Shown: piece by piece, positions 47,380 through 57,150 of the stretch
How the letters are laid out: every line of letters starts with the position of its first letter
Numbering within the stretch: the first letter of the stretch is position 1
Assembly (NCBI GenBank): GCA_030248065.1
Contig: JASAMV010001452.1
Location: 22,884 to 86,883 of the forward strand
Direction of reading: 5' to 3'
DNA length: 64,000 nucleotides
From: Rhynchonema sp. JSB1_4
Lineage: Eukaryota > Nematoda > Chromadorea > Monhysterida > Xyalidae
The notes under the pieces: generated by a model
What the model was told of the DNA's origin: nothing
Seen by the model: the letters and a program-made list of their open reading frames with translations, nothing else
Databases searched by the model: none
Position numbers and translations under genes: made by a program

Positions 47380-50330
47380 CTAACCGCGGGCAGCCGTGAC
47401 GGTCACGTTGGCAGAGTGGGTGTTCTTGCCGAGCATGCCCTGAAGACATGTTAAGAAGAATCTTTTGTGTGCCCTGGAGCACAAACATCTAGACATGAGG
47501 ATCTTCCAAACGCGATCTAATCTCGTTGACTCACGCAGTAGCTCGCCTGTGCCCTTGGTGTGAGTGGTTCACAGTACACAGCGATCAGCTTTGCTGGGCA
47601 TTCAATGTCCTCGTCAATCACGCGTTTGACCATTGCTTCGACCCCCTCATCGTCGCGTTTAACAAGGATCTTCTCCGGATCGAAAGGCTCTGAAGATAAA
47701 TCTGCATCTGAGTGACGGTGTAATAGCGTTTAAGAACTGTTGCGGCTGTGCAGTGTTCCACTGTAATTGATTTTGCACAGGCATTTTTACACATAAGCGC
47801 AACCAACGTACTGCACGACTTGTAAAAGGACCTGGGTGAACGTCACTATCGTCGTCACCCTCGGCAGGCGACTGTGTGGTCATCAGAGATTCATCTGATT
47901 CCATGTCTTCGCCTGAGATCGCCTCATCGCTCGACGGAATGGTGGACTCGCTGGATATGCGAATACGCTTGTTTTTTGGTTTTCCCGTCGATGCAACTGA
48001 AATGAATAGAGGCATACATAAATACTACATTTTATGATCAGCAAAATCATGAACACCGGTGTGCGTGGATATGGGAAACAGCATCATTCTTTCATCAGCG
48101 CATGTTCGACACCAACCTTTTCGGGCTGCGCGCTCCGCATGTCGCACCTTTTTCATTGCATCACTTCGAGCGACTCTCTCCGCGTCGGTCGATTCTGAAT
48201 CAGTCAGCTGAACGAGTCGTCTTTTCAGGAAGACCGGTACGCTATTACATCAACAGAGACTGTGCACTTGGCTGGCATGAAATTAGGTCACTAAGCCGGT
48301 GAACGTTGGATTCTAAGGTACCAACTAACCATCGGAGTCCGATTCCGTGCTGTCCGACGAGGTGCTGTTGGAGTGGGATTTCTTCGACATTGTACGTTTC
48401 TTGTGTTTTCTGCGCTGCTTGACTTCTTTTGCCTCTGGGAAGTGTATCCACCATGTAATTTTTCAAAATCACACCGGGTGACACGAATGTCCGTAGGTAT
48501 CAAAAGCGCCGCCAACCTTCATTGATGAAACTGAATGCCTGAGCACGGCGCATTTTCAATTTCAACGTCCGACCACGCTTCTTTTTGGCCATTCTTTTGA
48601 CGCGTTGACGCTTCGTCGATGTGTGCGTGGCCGTCAGACTGCCGGATGTCGAGGCTTGTGGAACGAGTGCTAAGAAGATGTGGGATCAGGATGATGGGGT
48701 TGGGTACGGTAGTACACAAGGCACAAAAAAATCTAAAAATTCGAAACATCGAAGTGAAATATATTATTATCCTAATTACCTTGTTCCAGGCGCTTAATAG
48801 CCGCATCTTCGTCTGTTTCCTGGCCGGCGTCATCATCGATGGATTCGACATCAACAACTGTATAACATTGTGTTCATATTTACCTTTCTTTGTCTGTCGC
48901 ATACAAAATATCAACTTCTTGTCAAGGTTTGGACATGTGCTTAAATCATGTTACAGTCACGCTATGAGGGCATCGGTGTTCTAACCGTCGTCCAACAGAT
49001 CCACGAGTGGCGCCTTGGTTTCCACGGCACAATCGATCTCGCCAGGTTCCTTGAACTGGGTGAGCGGGATGTCGTCACCAGTTCGCTCACGCCCTGGTAT
49101 TATCCGTATCATTATAAGAATCGGAACTTAATTCATTCCAAAAAAAACCGAAGGGCCCTCTAGACACGTAAATTGCCAACCCCGCCCGGCCACCACTCAC
49201 TCAAGCAACACTAGTTCCTCAAAGTGGGAGCAAAAAAAAGAAAAGCGCTTCCGCTCTTTTCCGGTGACGCGGTCCAATATCTTTATGCGGGAAGTGTTTG
49301 GCAACAAAAACGTTAAAAGAATGGTCTTCATCAAAGAGATTGGGATGAGCGGTGGTTTTCCACCCGTGAATACAATAGATAGGTACACTGGTGCTCCATT
49401 CTGGTACACCGAGTGCTTGGGGACCCGGCCCACCACCCGACCCGCTTGTACGGTACTTTAATTGTTTTTGCCGCAAGATGGTCCGAAACCGATATTTTTT
49501 TAATCCACACTGGAAGAAGAACAGCGCGTTGCGGGTCAAATGGGGGGTCGAGAGTGCATTTTGATCGGGATTTAGACAAAAAAAATGCCTCGGTGTCCCT
49601 TAGGCACCGCACTAATGAGGTTCACTGATAGCTTTGCCGTGGTGCACCGCTTTCATTGGACGGATCGGTGGCCCTGTCATGTCTATTAAAGAACGGCCGC
49701 CATTAATCAGAACGGAACACCACCAAAAGAGAAAAACCGAACCGGCTTTTTCGAAGCTATCCTCGATGATCTCGAATCCGTCGTAGGCCAGATCCAGCTG
49801 GTTTGACGCCGCGGCTGTCGGCGGTTGAGACACAACCAGTGACGCTGCAAGTTAAAAACATCGATTTGAAAAAAGTGTTCCCCACGAGACGCGCATTGAT
49901 CAGAGAATTCATTAATTAAAAACGAACCAGCTGGACGCTCCTGACCTTACATGCATGAGCTGTAGAGTTGTACAGTTTACGTACCCGCGTTTGGAATTAT
50001 TTTCAAACCGCCTACTTACGGGCGCCTGATTTTTTCCACTCATTTGAGAGATTAATTTTTGCGTCCCACGGAAATGGCGCGCCTCCGTCCGCTACCTATG
50101 AAAGTCGCATTCGTCTCACCCAGTGGGGGTCTTCCGGTTCCCTTGGGCTCCTTGGACTTTCGACCGTAGGGAGCGATCAAGGGGCAGTCAGAGAATTCAT
50201 ATTCACGGAGAATAATGCCGAATGAATCAACCATGGATCGATTGCGTCGTCGCGATGCGCCCTCACTTTGGTTGATAATTTGACGCCGAATCGCTGAGGC
50301 GACGGTGAGTTGTTGGAAGAAATTGCTCAT
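47380..50330 (-). CDS. Charged Lys/Ser/acid-rich protein, ten exons (407 aa)
   Basis: Exons 50330-50096 (ATG), 49844-49743, 49093-48986, 48857-48780, 48654-48517, 48434-48330, 48194-48117, 47996-47832, 47689-47535 and 47439-47380 (stop) fit at every junction and total exactly 408 codons. The first eight introns are all phase 1. Features in order: an Arg/Ser-rich start (GASRRRNRSMVD), acidic segments (FEIIEDSFEK, SIDDDAGQETDEDAA), strongly basic segments (KRQRVKRMAKKKRGRTLKLK, KEVKQRRKHKKRTMSKK), a poly-Ser/Asp run (NSTSSDSTESDSD), and a second acidic region (SDEAISGEDMESDES). This profile suits a nuclear, phosphorylated, nucleic-acid- or chromatin-associated protein; that is inference. An in-frame Met at 50342 is an alternative start. 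Confidence 0.75.
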
Positions 50331-50342
50331 TTTAGCCGACAA

Positions 50343-52439
50343 AAATTTAGGGGCGTGAGCTGATGTGGACGCGCAAGCTGTTTAGTAGTCTGAAAGCATA
50401 ACTGGTTTGGGCAGCAGTATTATGGACGTGGGGTCGAGGATGGGTAGCCCCCGTCCAGTGCAGTACGTATCACGCCATCACCTCCCTGTGCACACCGCCC
50501 CACGGGATTTGGAACGGTACAGCAGCTATGCCCCCGCCCCGGGTATTTTGACAACTCTACACTACGTGTCCCATCCGTAAAAAGGGGTTTGAAAGCATGA
50601 TTTTTCGCTTGTAATTGCCTTAATTCGTGTCTATTCGTCAATAAGAGGCGTATTATGTGGTCTGAACGAACAGCAAACGTGCATAAATGTACCTGTGCAC
50701 CACTATCAAGCCTTAATACACTACTGTATAGGGAGCTGTTACTTTGGGGGGGGGCTCTATTCCGGGGGGGGCTCTATTAATTCACTGACCCCTTTTTGGG
50801 GGGTCTATCACAGGCGGCGGGCTCTATTCCGGGGGGGGGGGGCTGTAGTTACGTTTTTACGGTAGGTTTCACAGGTTTCGGATACAAAATAAATAAAGTT
50901 AACATTTTCATCAAAAAAAAGACTCCCCCCCCCGAAAGCGCGTCCAAAACCGCCCTGCCTATAAATTCCACCCGCTATCCATGCGTTGACGTCTTCCCGG
51001 TTTCTGGGTGTGTTTCACCGGCGGTGTGAACAGGCATACCGATGAATTTCTAGTTATTACTGTTTGCGATCGGAGTAAACCCGTGGGCATCGGAGGAAAT
51101 ATTACCACTCGCAACACCTGCATTACAGCCAATGAGCGACAACAAAACTACGGGTATGTGAAAAAGATGAAACACCGATGGAATCTAAACAGCTCCTTGT
51201 CGCGGATGCGCATCTAAACAATTACAGGGACAATTCAGTTCTGAACCTGGTTCGAGGAACATAAAAACATATATGAGCACCACGGGAGTCCAACTATGCA
51301 ATATCGACATCACCAAACTTCTATTCATTCAACTGTCATGGGAACTGGCGTTGGCCTAGTCTGATGGGTACCCAGCAATCGACTCTCACTGTGCGCGAAG
51401 TAGACACGTCCTTCCCCGTTGGATACATGGGCTGTTGATTTTTACAAGTGGCCGGTTTGGGGGAAACCCCCCGGAGCGCACTAGCTATCCCCCTCCCCTT
51501 CCACGGTAGGCAAGCCACCGATGCTAGCCCCGGCTCGATACAGATCGCGCTGAATACCGACTCCCTAATTCGGCGATCTCCCCAATTTTTTGTCGAAAAC
51601 TACCATTATTTCACAAAAAAAGTACCACAATGAGTCTAAACTCAATCCTTTTACCTGCGATTGGCTAACCTTCCAGCGTTAGGCCACGGAAAAGAACGTT
51701 TTCAATCAATTACAATGCGTAAGAAAGACAAAACACATCTTCACCGAAGAGCGCGACGAGACCTGGCAAAGTTCCCCCCTATCACACTAAGTACGCAAAG
51801 CACGGCGCCGTGTAGCACTCCGGTATGAGAAATATCACACCCCTGCGGCCGCGCTAGCTGGCTCCTCAGTACCTCGAATACCGTCTACGTTTGGAGGTTC
51901 ATAGAGGCTCAAAATTTTTGTAAATGGTTTCTGCGTCGGACGAACTGGTAAGCTCCCGACAGTACCCGCGTGTTTCTGACACTCGATGCGATGTACTACA
52001 TGAACCTGCTGCAGACACTTCATATCGATCCTCTTAGACTAGCTTGACAGTCACACACATCGACCCTCCGGTGGATCACTACTATCAGACCCCCCATAAA
52101 ATTGCGCAGTATCGCCAACCCTATCAATCAACCGTCGGACTCTCAAACACCAAAACTGGTTGCATGGAACCATTACCGAAAAAAAGAGAACCGTGCAGGG
52201 GGTCACCGCCGACTGCCAGACACCACTCCTCCGCCAACAGTAGCCAAAACCAACGGTCGCCATTTTACCGGTCTGCTACCGTATACCCGATCTCTTTTTT
52301 TCTTTTTCCTACCTTACCGTAACCAAATTCACCGATCCAGAAGTCAGCGGTCTACCGGTCAGCGGTCCAGCTTTTACCGGTCCACTACCGTAATCTTTTT
52401 TTTTATTTTTTTTTAATTTTTATTCATCTGTGCTTTTAA
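50343..52439. other. Intergenic with a decayed TA-type MITE; no gene
   Basis: At about 50740-50865 poly-G blocks alternate with GGCTCTATT and TAATTCACTGACCCC and end in GTTTTTACGGTA, matching the TA-type MITE at 55016-55179 in scrambled form. A tract of repeated ACCGGTC words occurs near 52260-52400. I found no exon chain. Confidence 0.5.
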
Positions 52440-52795
52440 TTTATTGCCGTGCGATATCGCTTCGGTTTCTTTTCAGAAGGTCCGTGAACGATCTTGTGCT
52501 TGTGTACAAGGTCATTCACGGTCACATACCTGGGGTAACCAAGGAATCCTTCTTTCCATCTCGTGACACCGGCCGCCCAACCCGAGGGCACTCCCACGGT
52601 TTGTGTCGAGTCCATGGCGCGGGTGCAGACTTGTCCGGGTACTGGGCCTATCGTGTCGTGGACCTCTGGAACAGGCTCCCAGAGGACGTCGTCTCTGCTG
52701 CCTCAATTGCGGCCTTTAAAACTAAACTAAACTCACGTGGTCGAGACGTAGTTTCTTGCCACATTTCATCAAAATTCTCAGCTGTCGTTGACTGA
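52440..52795 (+). pseudogene. 3' end of a non-LTR retrotransposon (LINE) reverse transcriptase
   Basis: The frame reads LVLVYKVIHGHIPGV, later YRVVDLWNRLPEDVVSAASI and AAFKTKL, then stops. R-V-V-x-x-W-N-x-L-P-x-x-V-V-x-A-x-S-x-x-x-F-K is the characteristic end of many LINE reverse transcriptases. The catalytic core and the endonuclease are absent, so this is a 5'-truncated relic of about 100 residues, as is usual for incomplete reverse transcription. The clade cannot be fixed from this tail. Confidence 0.85.
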
Positions 52796-53620
52796 TCCCC
52801 TCAGTCACTGGGTTGCTGCTTTCAGGTCATCATCAATTTTGTTGACATCTGTTATCATCTCGTGTTCGCCATCAATCGCTGATTTATCGCCTGCCGTTGC
52901 TGTGTTGTTTGTTGTTTTTGAATCTCTCCGGTACGTTTTGTCGTTTGATCATTCATGATTATAATTTTGTGTGCTATTTACTGATATGTCTCTTTTTTAG
53001 GTGTTTGCCGGATCTCCTGAAGGTCTTTGCGTGAGCTTACAGATAAAATTTGAATTTGAAGAAAAATAAAGTCGATGGTCCTGCTTCGAATAACGGTTCA
53101 AACATGCCGCTACGATGTGTCTTACAAAAGATACCGCCGTCTAATGGTGCATATTTCAGCGGCCCATTGTCCTCATATGCTTGGTTGGCAGATGTTTCAG
53201 TTGCTGGCATTTCACTGTCCTTTGACTGTGTGTCACCGGAAAAATATTTTCCGGCTTTTTTAGTCACCACAGATCTTTTTTTTATTTTTTTAAAATACCC
53301 GTTTTTTGATATTGATCCTCCCCCTACAGAAATTTTTGGTACCGTAGCTAAAAGTACCGGTCAGCGATCCACCGGTCCACCATTCACGTTCCCTAAACTT
53401 TAGGTGAAACCTCCAAAAAAACGCCAAAATACCCTTTTTATAGGGGATTTTTCGCAAAAGAAGGCAAAAATAGTCCAATTTTTCGACCTCAAAAAATGTC
53501 TTTTTTCCGTCCCCCCCAAATTGGGACTTCCCCCCCCTTCCCCCCCCCCAGGTAGGTACGACCGGTCCCCCTCCGAAAATAGGTGAGGGTACGTCTGTGC
53601 CCCCTCCGGACCAGGAACTA
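52796..53620. other. Intergenic; LINE 3' flank and low-complexity DNA
   Basis: No gene. ACCGGTC words similar to those upstream of the LINE recur near 53340-53390, and poly-C runs appear from 53505. Confidence 0.35.
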
Positions 53621-53749
53621 CACTGCTGTTATGTACCAAGATGGAGCGTCGTCAACCTACCTACCTACTGTACCTAGGGGGGACCCCCCAGCCCCCACCA
53701 GGGTAGTACTTGGGGGGGGGGGGGTGGGGGGGGGGCCCCCCCCAAATTC

Positions 53750-54175
53750 ATCTATCTATCGTCAACACTTTTTGATTTCATCTATCTATCGTCAACACTT
53801 ATGGGCAAATCTATCTATCGTCAACAAATTCTGGGAACAATCTATCTATCGTCAACACATTTGGACCCCAAAATGGGTATTTTTGCCTCAAAATGGCTCA
53901 AAATCGGTATTTTTTGTCCCAAATAGGCAAAAAATCGCGCGCTACGCGCGGATTTAGTACATCCAAGTACATTTTCATTAATATTTACACATTATTACCT
54001 ACTTAGTGCACTATACTATACCTTGATTTTTGGCGACCCCCCCACCATCTATCTATCGTCAACAAGTTTGGGTCGACCCCCCCCCCCAGATTTCGGACTT
54101 GGGTCATCTATCTATCGTCAACACATTTCGGGTCCCAATCTATCTATCGTCAACACCCTGACCAAGTACTACACT
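53750..54175. repeat. Repeat element B, copy 1 (ATCTATCGTCAACA arrays)
   Basis: Seven or so copies of CTATCTATCGTCAACA, separated by 10-90 bases, surround a common block (TCGCGCGCTACGCGCGGATT, then TTAATATTTACACATTATTA). The segment ends CCAAGTACTACACTG. It is repeated at 54903-55407. Just before it, at 53711-53745, is a run of more than 20 Gs broken by one T and followed by seven or more Cs. Confidence 0.8.
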
Positions 54176-54274
54176 GGCCCCCACCCCCCTGCAACACCGT
54201 TGTTTTCAACCAAAAAATAGGTTCAAAAAAATCGCAAAAACTATGACAAAAATTGGGTTAAAATCTGAGCCAAA

Positions 54275-54400
54275 AATTCGGGCCGGGCCGGGCCGGGCCG
54301 GAGATTTGGGGGTTCGGGCCGGGCCGGGCCGGAGATTTGGGGGTACGGGTCGGGCCGGGCCGGAGATTTGGGGGCTCGGGCCGGGCCGGGCCGGCCAAAC
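54275..54400. repeat. GGGCCGGGCC tandem repeat, period about 34 bp
   Basis: Three to four units of GGGCCGGGCCGGAGATTTGG plus a short GGGG-containing tail. All frames are low-complexity, and related words recur at 38388-38525. No gene. Confidence 0.75.
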
Positions 54401-54902
54401 CCGGCCCGATTGCGACCTCTGGGTCAAAGTCAAAGGAAAAAATCGTCCAAAAAGCCAAAATTTACAAAACTTTCTTTTGGGGAACCATGTTTATGTTTTT
54501 GTGATTCGGTTTCTGTAAACCCACAAAAAATGTGCTTATGCTTTGCTCGAAGCGCGATTTTTTGGAGATTGTTGGTCCAAAATGATGGTTTTGGCTTGAA
54601 ATTTGAGCAATTCGGGCCGGCAAATCTCCAAATCTCCGGCCCCGCCCCGGCCCGATCTTAATCTCTTTTTTCGTAAACACAGATAAGAGATCGGGGCCTC
54701 CAAAAACGGTTTTGTTCACGGTCACGGTGAGCAGAAAAATTTTCAAAATTTTTGCGCTTCGCGCAATAACATTTCCTAGTTCTTGATCTTGTCAGTCATC
54801 GTTTACGGAAAAAAGGGGTAGGTACACTAACCGCCGCGCCGGTCCAGGAACTACACTGTTTGCAATCAACCTACTGTACCAACCACCAAAAAAGCCTGCC
54901 TG

Positions 54903-55407
54903 CAATCTATCATCAACACTTATGGGCAAATCTATCTATCGTCAACACATTTCGACCCCAAAACGGGTATTTTTACCTCAAAATTGCTCAAAATCGGTAT
55001 TTTTTGTCCCAAATACCGTAAAAACCTAAATAGAAGGGGGGGCTCTATTAATTCACTGACCCCATTTTCAAAAAATTATTTTCGTTTCTCAGCGAGAGCG
55101 TTCCAAATCCGGTGTTATTTTCGATCGATATTTGGAGGGGGGCTCTATTCCGGGGGGGGCTCTATTTAGGTTTTTACGGTAGGCAAAAAATCGCGCGCTA
55201 CGCGCGGATTTAGTACATCTAAGTACATTTCATTAATATTTACACATTATTACCTTTTAGTACACTATACTATTCCTTGATTTTTGGCGACCCCCCCCCC
55301 ACCATCTATCTTCTATCGTCATCGTCAACAAGTTTGGATCGACCCCCAGATTTCGGGCTTGAGTCATCTATCGTCATCGTCAACACCCTGACCAAGTACT
55401 ACACTGA
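54903..55407. repeat. Repeat element B, copy 2, split by a MITE
   Basis: Matches 53750-54175 over its length, including the GCGCGCTACGCGCGG palindrome and the CCAAGTACTACACTG end. It is interrupted by the 164-bp TA-type MITE at 55016-55179. Copy 1 preserves the uninterrupted site, which dates the MITE insertion after the duplication of element B. Confidence 0.8.
55016..55179. mobile_element. TA-type MITE with exact insertion site (164 bp)
   Basis: Terminal inverted repeats are CCGTAAAAACCTAAATAGA on the left and the complement (CTATTTAGGTTTTTACGG) on the right. TA flanks both sides (55014-55015 and 55180-55181). The undisrupted sequence in repeat element B copy 1 (CCCAAATAGGC, 53918-53928) has a single TA, so the target duplication is directly visible. 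TA duplication points to the Tc1/mariner superfamily; no transposase is present. Confidence 0.9.
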
Positions 55408-55489
55408 ATCAACCTACCTGCTGTACCGACCGGCCGAGCTAGGGGAGGGTCATCCGGGAGCGGGAACAAAGTTTTTATGTCTACATATT

Positions 55490-55525
55490 GATGAGAATGT
55501 ACTCTTAAGCGCTAATTTCTGTTAC
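55490..55525. repeat. Empty-site paralogue of the TTAA element
   Basis: GATGAGAATGTACTC-TTAA-GCGCTAATTTC occurs here with one TTAA (55505-55508). The same flanks at 55591-56200 enclose the whole 584-bp foldback, with TTAA on both sides. Confidence 0.85.
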
Positions 55526-55605
55526 TGTACCGATCGGCCGAGCTAAGCTAGGGGGGTCATCCGGGAACAAAATTTTTATGTCTACATATTGATGAGAATG
55601 TGCTC

Positions 55606-56189
55606 TTAAAGGGGCCACGACATTATTATTTTTCGCTATAAACCGCCTGATTTTATGTCAAAAATTCAAGGACGACATCCGAAGGAACATGTCTTACAAA
55701 GACAACAACATTGACCCGCGCTGTTTTCAGCATGAAAATCACTCCCGAACATCGAATGTCAGGAACAAAAGTAAGTTTGCTGTAGTCGCTCGGCTGCTTG
55801 ACAATCAGGCATCGAGCTCAAAAAATTATGATATGGACTGGGCGCTTATGTAATATTTGCGAAACATTTTTCCGGCAACCAGCTCCATGCACCTGTGCGA
55901 CGTTGCAATTTCTGTGGCAACGGAAATGTTTCGCAAATATTACATAAGCGCCCAGTCCATATCACATTTTTTGAGCTCGATGCCTTGCAATTTTCAAGCA
56001 GCCGAGCGACTACAGCAAACTTACTTTTGTTCCTGACATTCGATGTTCGGGGGTGATTTTCATGCTGAAAACAACGCGGGTCAATGTTATTGTCTTTGTA
56101 AGACATGTTCCTTCGGATGTCGTCTTTCAATTTCTGACATAAAATCAGGCGGTGTATCGTGAAAAATAATAATGTCGCGCCCCCTTTAA
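55606..56189. mobile_element. TTAA-flanked foldback MITE, copy 2 (584 bp)
   Basis: Bounded by TTAA at 55606-55609 and 56186-56189, in inverted orientation relative to copy 1 at 487-1074. The two arms are nearly perfect complements, down to a short central loop near 55890. The flanking sequence matches an unoccupied site 100 bases upstream, proving TTAA duplication on insertion. Confidence 0.9.
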
Positions 56190-56234
56190 GCGCCAATTTC
56201 GCGCGTCACGCGCGATTTTTCGCCTATATGGAGT

Positions 56235-56635
56235 CAGTGGTGTAGCTGCCCAGGCGGGGCGGCAACCTACTGCACCACTCAAAATGCGGGGCGGCAACCT
56301 ATCTACTGTACCAGCCGAGCTAGGGGGGGGGGATCGTACCACTTGGGGGGGGAGTCATCTGGAAACCGAAATTTTTTATGTCTAAATACTGAAGAAAATG
56401 TGGCCTAAAACACTAGAGCGCGCGATTTTTCGCCTATTTGCAAACAAATGTGCCAATTTTATGCAATTTTAAGCCAAAAATGAATGTTTTGGGTGAAAAA
56501 TTAGGTGGGACGGCAACCTACCTACTGTACCAGGGGAGGGGCGGCAACCTACCTGCTCTACCAGATGAGGGGCGGCAACCTACCTACTGTACCTAGGGGG
56601 GACCCCCCACTCCCCCCCCCCCAGCCACACCATTG
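56235..56635. mobile_element. hAT-like non-autonomous element, copy 2 (401 bp)
   Basis: Starts CAGTGGTGTAGC, ends GCCACACCATTG, and is flanked by a perfect 8-bp duplication TATGGAGT (56227-56234 and 56636-56643). An 8-bp duplication with CAGTG-type ends is diagnostic of the hAT superfamily. The interior carries CGGCAACCTACCTACTGTAC blocks and matches the copy at 28356-28759. Confidence 0.9.
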
Positions 56636-56643
56636 TATGGAGT

Positions 56644-57150
56644 GAAAAATACCGATTTTAAACCATTTTGAGCCAAAAATTGTACCTACTACTGTACCAG
56701 CCGGGGCGGCGACTTGCGTACTGCATCAGGATGGCGCGTCAATCTACCTGCCTACCCACCCCTTCCCCTCCCAGTGAAAACAAGTATTCTGCAGAAAATT
56801 TTCGAGTTTTTTTCAGCTTTTTGGACTTTTTCACTTTTCGGCCCTTGAATTTTGGCTGACCGGGTCGGGCCGGACTTTTCGCCGACCGGGCCGAGCCGGG
56901 TCGACTTTCCGATCTCTGTCCCGGTCCGCAAGCATACCCCCTGGGAGGGGCTTTGTTTTTCTACTCGGCCATTTTTAAAGCGTTCACCGTTCGATTCGTC
57001 TTTAGCGTTCCAGATCCGGTGTTATTTTTATGTTCGATTGACATGGGCTGTATTTTGGGAATACGGTCATTCAGTGAAATGATGTTCGGTTCGGTGTTTC
57101 TGTTTTTCAGCCTGCCGCGTTGTACAACAAAACAATCTCCAAGCTTCAAA
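56644..57150. other. Upstream region of ATG2; repeat remnants, no clear promoter
   Basis: Contains CCGGGTCGG low-complexity words (56860-56900) and a fragment (GTTCCAGATCCGGTGTTATT, 57007-57026) resembling the interior of the TA-type MITE. I see no obvious TATA box or initiator. Confidence 0.4.

Noticed and set aside
54206..54518. Long Pro/Gly/Arg-rich frames on both strands
   Set aside because: Translation of the 34-bp GGGCCGGGCC tandem repeat.
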